NCBI RefSeq assembly: GCF_000219215.1
Contig: NC_015723.1
Location: 186,001-250,000, forward strand
Reading direction: 5' to 3'
DNA length: 64,000 bases
DNA from: Cupriavidus necator N-1
Lineage (GTDB): Bacteria > Pseudomonadota > Gammaproteobacteria > Burkholderiales > Burkholderiaceae
Each line of letters begins with the position of its first letter. Positions within the stretch are counted from its first letter, which is position 1. Positions 34,585 to 43,890 of the stretch are shown here, piece after piece. Below the pieces are notes generated by a model that worked only from the letters and a program-made list of their open reading frames with translations, was not told the DNA's origin and did not search any database. The position numbers and the translations under genes are program-made.

Positions 34585-36168
34585 TCAGCCGGGCATGCCT
34601 TGCAGCTTGCCGTCGAGGCGCCACGCGTGGCGTTGCGGGCTGTCCGGGCGCAGCGATGCGGGCAGCAGGCCGGGCGGCATGTCCTGGTAGCTGACCGGGC
34701 GCAGGAAGCGCGCGATGGCCAGGCTGCCGACCGAGGTGCTGCGGCCGTCGGACGTAGCCGGCCAGGGTCCGCCATGCACCATCGCATGCCCGACCTCCAC
34801 GCCCGTGCCGAAGCCATTGACCAGGATGCGTCCCGCCAGGCGCTCCAGCGCTGGCAGCAAGGTGCGGGCGGCGTCGTGGTCGGCATCGTCGATATGGAGG
34901 GCGGCGGTCAGCTGCCCCTCCAGGGCGTCGATGACGCGCCGCATCTCGGTGAGGTCGCGGCAGCGCACCACCAGCGAGGCGGCGCCGAAGACTTCGTGGC
35001 GCAGCGCTTCGTCGGCCAGGAAGGCACCGGCGTCGGTGGCGAACAGCGCGGCCTGTCCCTGCGCAGCCGATCCCGCCGCGCCACGCGCAACGGTCTGCAC
35101 TTGCGCATGGCTGGCGAGCGTATCGACGCCGGCGCAATAGGCTCGATGGATGCCGGGCGTCAGCATGGTCGCAGCCGGCAGCACACCCAGCCGCGCAGCC
35201 GCGGCATGCAGGAAGCGATCCAGGTCATCCCCCGCAACCGCCAGCACCAGGCCAGGGTTGGTGCAGAACTGCCCCGCGCCCAGCGTCAGGGAATCAGCGA
35301 ACGCCGTGCCGATGGCTTCGGCGCGATTGGCCAGTGCGTGCGGGAACAGCAACACCGGGTTGATGCTGCTCATCTCGGCAAACACGGGGATCGGCTCGGA
35401 CCGTGCGGCCGCGATCGCCATCAGCGCCATGCCGCCGGCGCGTGAGCCGGTGAAGCCGACGGCCTTGATGCGCGGGTCGGCCACTAGCCCTTGCCCGACC
35501 TTCAGCCCGGCATCGAACAGCAGCGAGAAAGTGCCTTCGGGCAGGTCCATGTCGTCAACGGCCTTGCGGATGGCGCGGCCGACCAGCTCCGATGTGCCGG
35601 GGTGCGCCGGATGTGCCTTGACGACGACCGGGCAACCCGCGGCCAGGGCCGAGGCGGTATCGCCGCCGGCCACCGAGAACGCCAGCGGGAAGTTGCTGGC
35701 GCCGAATACCGCCACCGGCCCCAGCGGGATATGGCGCAGGCGCAGGTCGACGCGCGGCAGCGGCTTGCGTTCAGGTTGCGCGGGGTCGACGCGCAGTTCA
35801 AGGAAGTCGCCCTGGCGCAGCAGGCTTGCGAACATGCGCAACTGCCCCACGGTGCGGCCGCGCTCGCCTTCGATGCGGGCGCGCGGCAGGCCGGATTCGC
35901 TGGTGCAGCGTTCGATCAGGGCATCGCCCAGCGCCAGGATATTGGCGGCGATGGCCTCGAGGAAATCGGCGCGCCGCTCGGGCGCGGTCTCACGGTAGGC
36001 GTCGAATGCCTGCCACGCCAGTGCGCAGGCCCGGTCGAGCTGCGCAGCCGTGGCGCCGCCGAATGCCGGTTCGAGGGTGGCACCGGTGGCCGCGTCGATG
36101 GCGCGGATGGTGCCGTTGCCGCCGCGTTCCGCGCGGCGGCCGATCAGGAGTTCGCCTGAGAGAGTCAT
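34585..36168 (-). CDS. Alpha-ketoglutaric semialdehyde dehydrogenase
   Basis: A 527-residue aldehyde dehydrogenase that oxidises 2,5-dioxopentanoate to 2-oxoglutarate, the last step of the non-phosphorylating pentose and hexarate routes. The catalytic Cys is in [14 protein letters not shown] and the general base Glu in [10 protein letters not shown]. The N-terminal [39 protein letters not shown], read in parts, is typical of this subfamily, as is the length of about 525. The start at 36168 ([10 protein letters not shown]) has AAGGACA before it; the frame open to 36381 lies in the next gene. The enzyme follows the dehydratase gene by 20 bases. Confidence 0.88.
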   Translation of the reverse strand: MTLSGELLIGRRAERGGNGTIRAIDAATGATLEPAFGGATAAQLDRACALAWQAFDAYRETAPERRADFLEAIAANILALGDALIERCTSESGLPRARIEGERGRTVGQLRMFASLLRQGDFLELRVDPAQPERKPLPRVDLRLRHIPLGPVAVFGASNFPLAFSVAGGDTASALAAGCPVVVKAHPAHPGTSELVGRAIRKAVDDMDLPEGTFSLLFDAGLKVGQGLVADPRIKAVGFTGSRAGGMALMAIAAARSEPIPVFAEMSSINPVLLFPHALANRAEAIGTAFADSLTLGAGQFCTNPGLVLAVAGDDLDRFLHAAAARLGVLPAATMLTPGIHRAYCAGVDTLASHAQVQTVARGAAGSAAQGQAALFATDAGAFLADEALRHEVFGAASLVVRCRDLTEMRRVIDALEGQLTAALHIDDADHDAARTLLPALERLAGRILVNGFGTGVEVGHAMVHGGPWPATSDGRSTSVGSLAIARFLRPVSYQDMPPGLLPASLRPDSPQRHAWRLDGKLQGMPG

Positions 36169-36188
36169 GCCTTGTCCTTTCAATGAGA

Positions 36189-37121
36189 TCAGCGGGCCCA
36201 GCGCAGCACCAGCGGATCGAGCCGGCGTGCAATCTTCAGCAGCCCTTCGCGGGTGGCCGGGTGCATCGGCTGCAGCGGATGGCGCACCGCGTCCGATGCG
36301 ATCACGCCGCCTGCCTGCATCAGCACCTTGCTGGTGGCCAGCCAGCCTTGCCGGTTCTCGTAGTTGATCAGCGGCAGCCACTGCTGGTAGCGCTGCGCGG
36401 CCAGTTCGGCGTCGCCGGCCTGCCAGGCATCGAGGATCTGGCGGATGCCGTCGGGGAAACCCGCGCCGGTCATGGCGCCGGTGGCGCCCGCTTCCAGGTC
36501 GGCCATCAGCGTGATGGCCTCTTCGCCGTCCCAGGGGCCGACGATGGCGTCGCCACCCAGTTCGATCAGCTCGCGCAGCTTGGCCGCGGCCTGCGGCACT
36601 TCGATCTTGAAGTACGACACATTGCCGATCTCGCGCGCCATGCGCGCCAGGAACGGCGCGCTCAGGATGGTGCCGCTGACCGGCGCGTCCTGGATCATGA
36701 TGGGAATGTCGATGGCATCCGAGACCGTGGCGAAGAACTCGTAAATGCTGCGCTCAGGCACGCGGATGGTGGCGCCGTGGTAGGGCGGCATCACCATCAC
36801 CATGGCAGCGCCCGCGTCCTGCGCCGCGCGGCTGCGCTCGGCGCACAGGCGCGAGCTGAAATGCGTGGTGGTGACGATCACCGGCACGCGGCCGTCCACG
36901 TGTTCCAGCACGGTCTTCATCAGCACGTTGCGCTCGTCGTCGCTCAGCACGAACTGCTCGGAGAAGTTAGCCAGGATGCAGATGCCGTGCGAACCCGCAT
37001 CGATCATGAAGTCGATGCAGCGGCGCTGGCCGTCGAGGTCGAGGCCGCCTTGGGCGTCGAAGATGGTGGGCGCTACCGGGAATACGCCGCGGTAGACGTT
37101 GGGGGATGGGGTGCGGGTCAT
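36189..37121 (-). CDS. 2-keto-3-deoxypentonate dehydratase (DapA family)
   Basis: A 310-residue DHDPS/NAL-family class I lyase. The Schiff-base Lys is in VSYFKIEVP. The motifs [37 protein letters not shown] and [10 protein letters not shown] match my memory of the L-2-keto-3-deoxyarabonate dehydratase of Azospirillum, which gives alpha-ketoglutaric semialdehyde, better than KdgD of the glucarate route. With the dehydrogenase directly downstream, the substrate is converted to 2-oxoglutarate in two steps. Divergent from the LysR gene at 37234. Confidence 0.85.
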   Translation of the reverse strand: MTRTPSPNVYRGVFPVAPTIFDAQGGLDLDGQRRCIDFMIDAGSHGICILANFSEQFVLSDDERNVLMKTVLEHVDGRVPVIVTTTHFSSRLCAERSRAAQDAGAAMVMVMPPYHGATIRVPERSIYEFFATVSDAIDIPIMIQDAPVSGTILSAPFLARMAREIGNVSYFKIEVPQAAAKLRELIELGGDAIVGPWDGEEAITLMADLEAGATGAMTGAGFPDGIRQILDAWQAGDAELAAQRYQQWLPLINYENRQGWLATSKVLMQAGGVIASDAVRHPLQPMHPATREGLLKIARRLDPLVLRWAR

Positions 37122-37233
37122 GGTCTCCTCCGGCTGCTTATGAATTGGATCGGGCCAATATACGAGCCGACCCGCGGGCTGTATATTGAAACCTTTCCAT
37201 CTGGTGATCGCTTTTGCGACTCACAGACCCTTC

Positions 37234-38190
37234 ATGAAATCCACCCTCGACACCCTGACCGGCCGGTTGCGCATGAAACAGCTGCAACTGCTGATCGCGC
37301 TGGACGAGCATTCCTCCCTGCACCAGGCTGCCGCGGCGATGGCGATGACCCAGTCGGCGGCCAGCAAGTCGCTGCAGGAACTGGAAAGCATGCTGGAAGC
37401 GCCGCTGTTCGAGCGCTCCAAGCGCGGCATGCGTCCCAATGCCTTTGGCCATTGCGTGATTCGGCACGCACGCCAGCTGGTGGCCGACCTGGGCGCCATG
37501 TGCGAGGAGGTGGCGGGCATCCGCGCGGGCAGCGGCGGGCGCGTGGCCATCGGCGTGATCATGGGCGCGGTGCCGGAGGTGCTGGTGCCGGCGCTGGCGC
37601 AGTTGCGCGAGGCGCAGCCGGAGCTGGCGCTGGAGATCATCGAGGACACCAGCCTGCGCCTGCTGGGGCTGCTCGACGACGGCCACCTCGACCTGGTGAT
37701 CGGCCGCTCGCTGGTCAGTGATGAGCCGGCCCGCTACCACTACCACCCGCTTGGCGACGAGCAGGTAGCGGTCGTGGCGGGCCATGCGCATCCGGCGCCG
37801 CGCGCGCGGGCGATGGGGTTTGCCGACCTCGCGGGTTATCGCTGGATCACCTATGCCGGCCATATGCCGATGCATGCGCTGCTGCAGCGCGAGCTGGACC
37901 TGGCCGGCATGAGCTTCCCCGCCAATGCGATCTCGACCTCGTCGGCGTTGGTCACCGTTGCCATGCTGCAGGGCGACCCCGGGCTGGTGTCGCTGCTGCC
38001 GACCGGCGTGGCTGCGATGTTCGAGCGCCAGAAGATGCTGCGCATCCTGCCCGTGCGGCTGCAGTCGCGGCAGCAGACTTTTGGCATCGTGACGCGGCGC
38101 GGCGGCACCTTGTCCGCGTCGGCGCGGCAGCTCGTCGCGATCCTGAAGGCATTGCCGCGCACCGCGCAGCAGGCGGCTGCCGAGGTATAA
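37234..38190 (+). CDS. LysR regulator, GbpR-like
   Basis: A 318-residue LysR regulator, paralogous to the one at 33655: STLDTLTGRLRMKQLQLLIAL, then SSLHQAAAAMAMTQSAASKSL, and PLFERSKRGMRPN. The start at 37234 is set by this similarity. It is divergent from the dehydratase-dehydrogenase pair (112 bases between starts) and just upstream of the Bug-PdxA-enolase operon, so it could control either or both. A dyad at 38217-38241 may be its target. Confidence 0.85.
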   Translation: MKSTLDTLTGRLRMKQLQLLIALDEHSSLHQAAAAMAMTQSAASKSLQELESMLEAPLFERSKRGMRPNAFGHCVIRHARQLVADLGAMCEEVAGIRAGSGGRVAIGVIMGAVPEVLVPALAQLREAQPELALEIIEDTSLRLLGLLDDGHLDLVIGRSLVSDEPARYHYHPLGDEQVAVVAGHAHPAPRARAMGFADLAGYRWITYAGHMPMHALLQRELDLAGMSFPANAISTSSALVTVAMLQGDPGLVSLLPTGVAAMFERQKMLRILPVRLQSRQQTFGIVTRRGGTLSASARQLVAILKALPRTAQQAAAEV

Positions 38191-38216
38191 CGCCAGGTGA
38201 TCGCCAGTTCAAAAAA

Positions 38217-38251
38217 CATCAGTAGTGGTGAATCACTGATGCTCCTATAGT
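38217..38251 (+). promoter_or_regulatory. Dyad operator and -10 element before the Bug operon
   Basis: CATCAGT (38217-38223) and ACTGATG (38235-38241) are perfect 7-base arms 11 bases apart, the spacing of LysR sites. TATAGT (38246-38251) follows as a plausible -10, with no good -35, as expected for an activator-dependent promoter. The next start codon is at 38300. Confidence 0.5.
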
Positions 38252-38299
38252 CTGCTCATCCGTGCCGCAGAGCCGGACAGCAAAACGACGGAGACAGCA

Positions 38300-39268
38300 A
38301 TGAAGACATGGATCGCCGGCGCACTCGCCGGCCTGGTCACGGTGGCGGCAGTAACGGGCAATGCCTGGGCGCAGGACACACGGCCGGTGCGGCTGATGGT
38401 GGGCGCCGCGCCCGGCGGCGGCACCGACGTGATGGCGCGCATCGTCTCCGACAAGCTCGCCGCGCAGCTGAAGCAGCCCGTCGTGGTGGACAACCGCCCC
38501 GGCGCGTCCAACACCATTGCCGCGGATTTGACCGCCAAGGCGGCGCCGGACGGCAACACGCTGCTGATGGGCGTGGTGACTTCGCAAGCGATTGCCCCGC
38601 ACCTGCTCAAGCTGCAGTTCGATCCGCTCAAGGACCTGGCGCCGGTGGCGCTGGTGTCGTCGGTGCCCAATGTGCTGGTGGTCAACAACCAGGTGCAGGC
38701 GCGCGACGTCAAGGCGCTGGTGGCGCAGATCCAGGCCAATCCGGACAAGTTCCGCTACAGCTCGTCCGGGGTCGGCAGCACCCAGCACCTGGCCGGCGCG
38801 TCCTTCGCGCGGCAGATCAAGGGCAAGCTGCTGCACGTGCCATACAAGAGCAGCAGCAGCGCGCTGGTGGACCTGATGGGCGGGCAGGTGGACATGAGCT
38901 TCGAGACCATGCCGTCGGTCATCAGCCATATCAAGGCCGGCAAGCTGCACGCGCTGGCGGTCACCGCGGACCAGCGCTCGGCGCTGCTGCCCAACGTGCC
39001 CACGCTGGCTGAAGCTGGCGTGCCCGGCATCCAGATGAGTGCGTGGTACGGTGTCTATGCGCCGGCCGGCACGCCGCCCGCGACGCTGCAGAAGCTGAGC
39101 AGCGCGCTGGCCACGGTGATCAAGGACCCTGACACCGTGCGCCGGTTGGCCGATGTGGGTGCGGTGCCCGGCGCGCTGACCGCGGCGCAGTTCGATGCCT
39201 TCTCGCGTGCCGAGTATGTGCGCTATGGCAAGCTGATCGCTGAACTGGGCGTCAAGCTCGACCAATAA
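38300..39268 (+). CDS. Bug-family periplasmic binding protein
   Basis: A 322-residue Bug protein with a signal peptide cut after NAWAQ. Core motifs are RLMVGAAPGGGTDVMARIV, VVVDNRPGASNTIAADLTAKA and APDGNTLLMG. It heads an operon with pdxA-like, enolase-superfamily, MFS and amidohydrolase genes, so it probably binds the sugar acid or lactone that these enzymes process. No TctA/TctB genes are present. ACGGAGACAGCA before the ATG is the ribosome binding site. Confidence 0.86.
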   Translation: MKTWIAGALAGLVTVAAVTGNAWAQDTRPVRLMVGAAPGGGTDVMARIVSDKLAAQLKQPVVVDNRPGASNTIAADLTAKAAPDGNTLLMGVVTSQAIAPHLLKLQFDPLKDLAPVALVSSVPNVLVVNNQVQARDVKALVAQIQANPDKFRYSSSGVGSTQHLAGASFARQIKGKLLHVPYKSSSSALVDLMGGQVDMSFETMPSVISHIKAGKLHALAVTADQRSALLPNVPTLAEAGVPGIQMSAWYGVYAPAGTPPATLQKLSSALATVIKDPDTVRRLADVGAVPGALTAAQFDAFSRAEYVRYGKLIAELGVKLDQ

Positions 39269-39283
39269 CTACCCGGAAGTCCA

Positions 39284-40300
39284 ATGAATTCCCGTCCAAG
39301 AATCGCCATGGTGCTGGGCGACCCCGCCGGCATCGGCCCCGAATTGATCGCCAGGCTGCTGGCCGACCCCGCGACCGCCGCGCAGGCCGAGATCCTGCTG
39401 ATTGCCGACCGCGACGAATGGCGCCACGGCATGAGGATCGCAGGCGTCGAGCTGGCGCTGGCCGAGACCGATGCGCCCGCCTTTGCCGATGATGGCAAGC
39501 CGCGCCTGTACCACTGGCAGCTGCCGGAGCGCCCGACATTTGCGCGCGGCGAAGCCAGTGCCGAGGGCGGGCGCTACAGCCTGGGCACGCTGGCGCTGGC
39601 ACTGCAGCTGGCGCAAGCGGGCCAGGCCGACGCGATCCTGTTCGGGCCGCTCAACAAGAGCTCGCTGCACGCCGCCGGCATGGCGCATAGCGATGAGCTG
39701 CACTGGTTTGCCGAGCAGCTTGGCTACCACGGCAACTTCTGCGAGTTCAATGTTCTGGACGGGCTGTGGACCTCGCGCGTGACCTCGCACGTGGCGCTCA
39801 AGGACGTGCCGGCGATGATCACGCAGGAACGCGTGGGCGGCGCCATCGACCTGATCGACCACGCCCTGCGCCGCGCCGGCATGGCGCGCCCGCGTATCGC
39901 GGTGTGCGGCCTGAACCCGCACAACGGCGACAACGGCGCCTTCGGCCGCGAAGAGATCGACGTGATCGCCCCGGCGGTGGCCGCGGCGCGTGAGCGCGGC
40001 GTGGCGGCCGACGGTCCGTTCCCGGCCGACACCATCTTCCTGAAGGTGCAGGGCGGGCCGTCGCAGCGGCAGTTCGATGCCATCGTCACCATGTACCACG
40101 ACCAGGGCCAGATCGGCATCAAGCTGATGGGCTTCTCGCGCGGCGTGACGGTGCAGGGCGGGCTGCCGGTGCCGATCACCACGCCCGCGCACGGCACCGC
40201 GTTCGACATCACGCAGCAGGGCCGCGCCGATCCGGGCGCCACGCTGCAGGCATTCCAGATCGCCTGCCGCATGGGTGCGCAGCGGCGCGCCGCGCCCTAG
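39284..40300 (+). CDS. PdxA-like dehydrogenase
   Basis: A 338-residue protein of the PdxA family. The N-terminal MVLGDPAGIGPELIARLL, the metal-binding histidines (in AHSDELHWFAEQLG, TSHVALKDVPAMIT and TMYHDQGQIGIKLMG) and NPHNGDNGAFGREE are all intact, so it should be active. Classic PdxA oxidises 4-phosphohydroxythreonine; PdxA2 acts on phosphorylated threonate or erythronate with a DUF1537 kinase; TphB acts on an unphosphorylated diol-carboxylate. No kinase gene is here, so an unphosphorylated hydroxy acid is a reasonable guess. Lies 15 bases after the Bug gene. Confidence 0.85.
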   Translation: MNSRPRIAMVLGDPAGIGPELIARLLADPATAAQAEILLIADRDEWRHGMRIAGVELALAETDAPAFADDGKPRLYHWQLPERPTFARGEASAEGGRYSLGTLALALQLAQAGQADAILFGPLNKSSLHAAGMAHSDELHWFAEQLGYHGNFCEFNVLDGLWTSRVTSHVALKDVPAMITQERVGGAIDLIDHALRRAGMARPRIAVCGLNPHNGDNGAFGREEIDVIAPAVAAARERGVAADGPFPADTIFLKVQGGPSQRQFDAIVTMYHDQGQIGIKLMGFSRGVTVQGGLPVPITTPAHGTAFDITQQGRADPGATLQAFQIACRMGAQRRAAP

Positions 40301-40390
40301 CCACCACCTTCACCACACCAAATCCAGCAAGACCGCCCCCGGTGCGGCCGGGGAGCGTTCGCGCCAACACATCGCCATCAGGAGCTGAAC

Positions 40391-41566
40391 ATGAAGATCA
40401 CCAACGTCCGCGCCCGCGTCTTTGAATGGAAGGGCAAGACCGTGCCGCCGCAGGCGCATTTCTGCACCAACGCCACCGACATCCTCTTTGAGCGAGGCGA
40501 CGCCATGGGCTCGTTCCGCTTCCATGGCTGGCTGGTGGTGGAAGTGGAAACCGATACCGGCCTGGTCGGCATCGGCAACTGCGCGCTGGCGCCGCGCGTG
40601 GCCAAGGAGATCGTCGACCAGTACCTCGCACCGGTGGTGATCGGCCAGGACCCGTTCGACAACGAATACCTGTGGCAGAAGATGTACCGCCGCACCCATG
40701 CGTGGGGCCGCAAGGGCATCGGTATGGCGGCAATCTCCGCAGTCGATATCGCGCTGTGGGACCTGATGGGCAAGGCGGTCGGCAAGCCCGTATTCAAGCT
40801 GCTGGGCGGGCGCACCAAGGAGAAGATCTGGTGCTACGCCTCCAAGCTCTACAACAACGACGACCGCGACGCGTTTCTGGCCGAAGCGCAGGGCTACCTC
40901 GACCAGGGCTTCACCGCGATGAAGATGCGCTTCGGCTACGGCCCCAAGGACGGCCCCGCCGGCATGCAGAAGAACATCGAGCAGGTGCGCCTGCTGCGCG
41001 AGCTGGTCGGCGACGGCGTCGACATCATGCTGGAGTGCTACATGGGCTGGACCCTGGAGTACGCGCGCCGCATGCTGCCGCGCCTGGCCGAGTTCAACCC
41101 GCGCTGGCTGGAAGAGCCGGTGATCGCCGACGATATCGAAGGCTATGCCGAGCTGAAGAAGGCGAGCCCGTTCCCGATCTCCGGCGGTGAACATGAATTC
41201 ACCTCTTACGGCTTCAAGGACCTGCTGGAGCGCCGCGCGGTGGACGTGATCCAGTACGACACCAACCGCGTCGGCGGCATCACTGCGGCGCAGAAGATCA
41301 ACGCCATGGCCGAGGCCTGGTCGGTGCCGGTGATCCCGCACGCCGGGCAGATGCATAACTACCACCTGACCATGGCCTCGACCGCTTCGCCGATGTCGGA
41401 GTACTTCCCGGTGCACGACGTGGAGGTGGGCAATGAGTTGTTCTACTACATCTTCAAGGGCGATCCGGCGCCGGACAACGGCTACCTGCAGCTCGACGAC
41501 AACCTGCCGGGGCTGGGCCTGGAGCTGAATGAGGAATACTTCAGCCAGTTCAACATCATCGGCTAA
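40391..41566 (+). CDS. Enolase-superfamily acid-sugar dehydratase
   Basis: A 391-residue member of the mandelate racemase-like group of the enolase superfamily. The barrel lysine region is [11 protein letters not shown], the metal ligands are likely in [17 protein letters not shown] and [11 protein letters not shown], and the base His is in [15 protein letters not shown]. It resembles proteins annotated as L-rhamnonate dehydratase, but the active-site loops differ from the E. coli enzyme as I recall it. It should dehydrate an aldonate to a 2-keto-3-deoxy acid; an L-pentonate would feed the enzymes at 34585 and 36189. GGAGCTGAAC precedes the ATG. Confidence 0.82.
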   Translation: MKITNVRARVFEWKGKTVPPQAHFCTNATDILFERGDAMGSFRFHGWLVVEVETDTGLVGIGNCALAPRVAKEIVDQYLAPVVIGQDPFDNEYLWQKMYRRTHAWGRKGIGMAAISAVDIALWDLMGKAVGKPVFKLLGGRTKEKIWCYASKLYNNDDRDAFLAEAQGYLDQGFTAMKMRFGYGPKDGPAGMQKNIEQVRLLRELVGDGVDIMLECYMGWTLEYARRMLPRLAEFNPRWLEEPVIADDIEGYAELKKASPFPISGGEHEFTSYGFKDLLERRAVDVIQYDTNRVGGITAAQKINAMAEAWSVPVIPHAGQMHNYHLTMASTASPMSEYFPVHDVEVGNELFYYIFKGDPAPDNGYLQLDDNLPGLGLELNEEYFSQFNIIG

Positions 41567-41641
41567 ACGCACCAGCCTACGCGGCAGCGCGGAAGATACC
41601 GCGCGCCGCTTGTCCCACCGACACCGAGGACAGGAGACACC

Positions 41642-42955
41642 ATGACGACATCCGTCACTCCCGAGGCCGCGGCCTCGCCGCCAGCGGCCATTGCAAGCGC
41701 CGAGGCACCGAGCCGGGTGCGCTGGCGCATCTTTGCCGTGGTGTTCGTGCTGGTGGTGATGAACCTGCTCGATCGCATTTCGCTGTCGATCGCCATGCCG
41801 ACCATCGGCAAGGAGTTCGGCCTGTCGCCGACGATGCAGGGGCTGGTGCTGAGCAGCTTCTTCTGGTCGTATGCGCTGCTGCAGGTGCCGGGCGGCTGGC
41901 TGATCGACCGCTTCGGGCCGCGCAAGGTCATCACCGGTTCCACCGCGCTGTGGGGCGCGTTCCAGGCGCTGGCGGCGTTTGCCACCGGCGGCATCTCGCT
42001 GATGGCGACGCGCATGGCGCTGGGTGCGGCGGAGGCGCCGCTGTTCCCGGCCGGCGCCAAACTCAATGCGCTGTGGCTGTCCTCGGGCGAACGCAGCCGT
42101 GGTGCGGTGCTGGTCGACGCGGGAAGTCCGCTCGGTGCGGCCATCGGCGGCATCGTGATTTCCTACCTGATCGTCGCGTTCGGTTCGTGGCGGACTGCGT
42201 TCTTTATCGCGGGCGCGGTGACCGTGGTGATGAGCTGGGTGTCGTGGCGCTACCTGCGTGACCAACCTTCACAGCATCCGGGCGTCAATGATGGCGAGCT
42301 TGCGCATATCCGCGCCACCGCGGGCAATGCGGCCGCTGCGGCGCAAGACAGGCGCATCGCGCCACGCTCATGGTGCGGCCTTACCATCGGCCGCGCCTGC
42401 TGGGCGATGGTGTTCTTCGGCCTGCTGACGTGGGGCCCTAACTACCTGGCGCATGCGCGCGGCTTCGACCTGAAGCAGATCGGCATGGCCATGTTCTTCA
42501 TCTTCTTGTCCGGTGCGGTGGGGTCGCTCGCCAGCGGCTTCGGCGCCGACGCGCTGATGCGCCGGCTGCCGCGCGCACTGGTGCTCAAGGGCATGCTGAC
42601 CGTCTCAGGGTTGGTGATCTGCGCGGTGTTCCTGCTGTTGCCGCGCATCGACGATCCGGTCGAGGCCGTGGTGCTGCTGTGCCTGGCCGCGTTCATCACC
42701 ATGTGGGGCAGCCTGTACTGGAGCCTGCCGGCAATCCTGGCGCCCGCCCACCGCGTCGGCATCGTCGGTGCCACCATGAACTTAGCTGGGAGCCTCGGCG
42801 GCATCGTGGTGCCGATTCTGGTCGGGCTGATCCTGCAGCATCTGGGCAGCTACCAGACCGTGCTGCACTTCTTTGCGGGCTGCGCGGTGGTGTTCGTTGC
42901 CTGCACGCTGCTGATCGATCTTGGCAGCGGCAAACTAAACAAGGAGCTGCGGTGA
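41642..42955 (+). CDS. MFS transporter, anion:cation symporter type
   Basis: A 437-residue major facilitator carrier with about 12 hydrophobic helices. The N-terminal NLLDRISLSIAMPTIGKEFG and WLIDRFGPRKV match the family that brings in hexuronates, glucarate, galactonate and similar acids. A 35-residue Ala-rich cytoplasmic lead precedes the first helix. GACAGGAGACACC is the ribosome binding site. It overlaps the amidohydrolase gene by 4 bases. Confidence 0.88.
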   Translation: MTTSVTPEAAASPPAAIASAEAPSRVRWRIFAVVFVLVVMNLLDRISLSIAMPTIGKEFGLSPTMQGLVLSSFFWSYALLQVPGGWLIDRFGPRKVITGSTALWGAFQALAAFATGGISLMATRMALGAAEAPLFPAGAKLNALWLSSGERSRGAVLVDAGSPLGAAIGGIVISYLIVAFGSWRTAFFIAGAVTVVMSWVSWRYLRDQPSQHPGVNDGELAHIRATAGNAAAAAQDRRIAPRSWCGLTIGRACWAMVFFGLLTWGPNYLAHARGFDLKQIGMAMFFIFLSGAVGSLASGFGADALMRRLPRALVLKGMLTVSGLVICAVFLLLPRIDDPVEAVVLLCLAAFITMWGSLYWSLPAILAPAHRVGIVGATMNLAGSLGGIVVPILVGLILQHLGSYQTVLHFFAGCAVVFVACTLLIDLGSGKLNKELR

Positions 42956-43890
42956 ACGCATCCACGCGCTACGACGGCCCCATCGTCGACGCCCACCACC
43001 ATTTCTGGGATCCGGTCACGAACTATCATCCGTGGCTGTCCGACCCCGGCCTGATCCCGTTCCGCTACGGCGATTACAGCGCGCTGAAGCGCCGCTACTA
43101 CCCGGCGGACTACTTTGCCGATGCGGGCGGGCATGACGTGCGCAAGACCGTCTACGTCGAAACGGAATGGGATCCATGCGATCCGATCGGTGAGACCGCG
43201 TTCATCTCGCGCGTGGCCGCCGAACACGGCACGCCGCATGCGGTGGTGGCGCAGGCGTGGTTGCATCACGATGACGCGGCCGACGTGCTGGCGCGGCAGG
43301 CGGAATTTCCGCTGGTTCGCAGCGTGCGGCACAAGCCGGGCGGCGCCCCCGATGCGCTGTCGGCAGCGCGCATGCCAAGCCTGATGGAAGACGAGCGCTG
43401 GCGCCGCGGCTTTGCCGAACTCGGGCGCCATGGGCTGCATTTCGACCTGCAGGTGCCGTGGTGGCATGCGCAGGAAGCGGTGCGGCTGGCGCGAGATTTC
43501 CCGGCGACGACGATCATCCTCAACCACGCGGGCCTGCCTGCGGATCGCAGCCCTGCAGCGCTTGCTGCATGGGAAGACGCGATGGCGATGCTGGCGGAAT
43601 GCCCGAACGTCGTCATCAAGGTTTCGGGGCTGGGACAGGCCGGCCAGCCGTGGACGGCGGCGGCCAACGCGCGGATCGTGCTGGCCTGCATCCGACTGTT
43701 CTCACCCGCGCGCGTGATGTTCGCCAGCAATTTCCCGGTCGACGGCCTGTGCGCCAGCTTCGACCAGATCTTCAGCGGCTTCAAGGTGATCACCGCCGGT
43801 TTTACGCCGGCCGAGCAGCGCGCGATGTTCCACGACAACGCCTGCCGAATCTACAGCCTCGCAGCCGATACTGCAGTGCCTCAGGGCTGA
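42952..43890 (+). CDS. Amidohydrolase, probable sugar lactonase
   Basis: A 312-residue amidohydrolase-2 (L-fuconolactonase-like) protein. The metal-binding IVDAHHHFWDP is near the N-terminus, followed by a His in ILNHAGLP and an Asp in the C-terminal FASNFPVDGL. Such enzymes open lactones of aldonic acids, which fits a sugar-acid operon. The start is a GTG at 42952, inside the MFS stop (GTGA), with AAGGAG five bases before; the frame upstream is within the MFS gene. It overlaps the convergent LysR gene by 10 bases. Confidence 0.82.
   Translation: MNASTRYDGPIVDAHHHFWDPVTNYHPWLSDPGLIPFRYGDYSALKRRYYPADYFADAGGHDVRKTVYVETEWDPCDPIGETAFISRVAAEHGTPHAVVAQAWLHHDDAADVLARQAEFPLVRSVRHKPGGAPDALSAARMPSLMEDERWRRGFAELGRHGLHFDLQVPWWHAQEAVRLARDFPATTIILNHAGLPADRSPAALAAWEDAMAMLAECPNVVIKVSGLGQAGQPWTAAANARIVLACIRLFSPARVMFASNFPVDGLCASFDQIFSGFKVITAGFTPAEQRAMFHDNACRIYSLAADTAVPQG

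Noticed and set aside
40310..42265. 651-codon open frame on the minus strand
   Set aside because: Antisense to the enolase-superfamily and MFS genes; same artificial composition.
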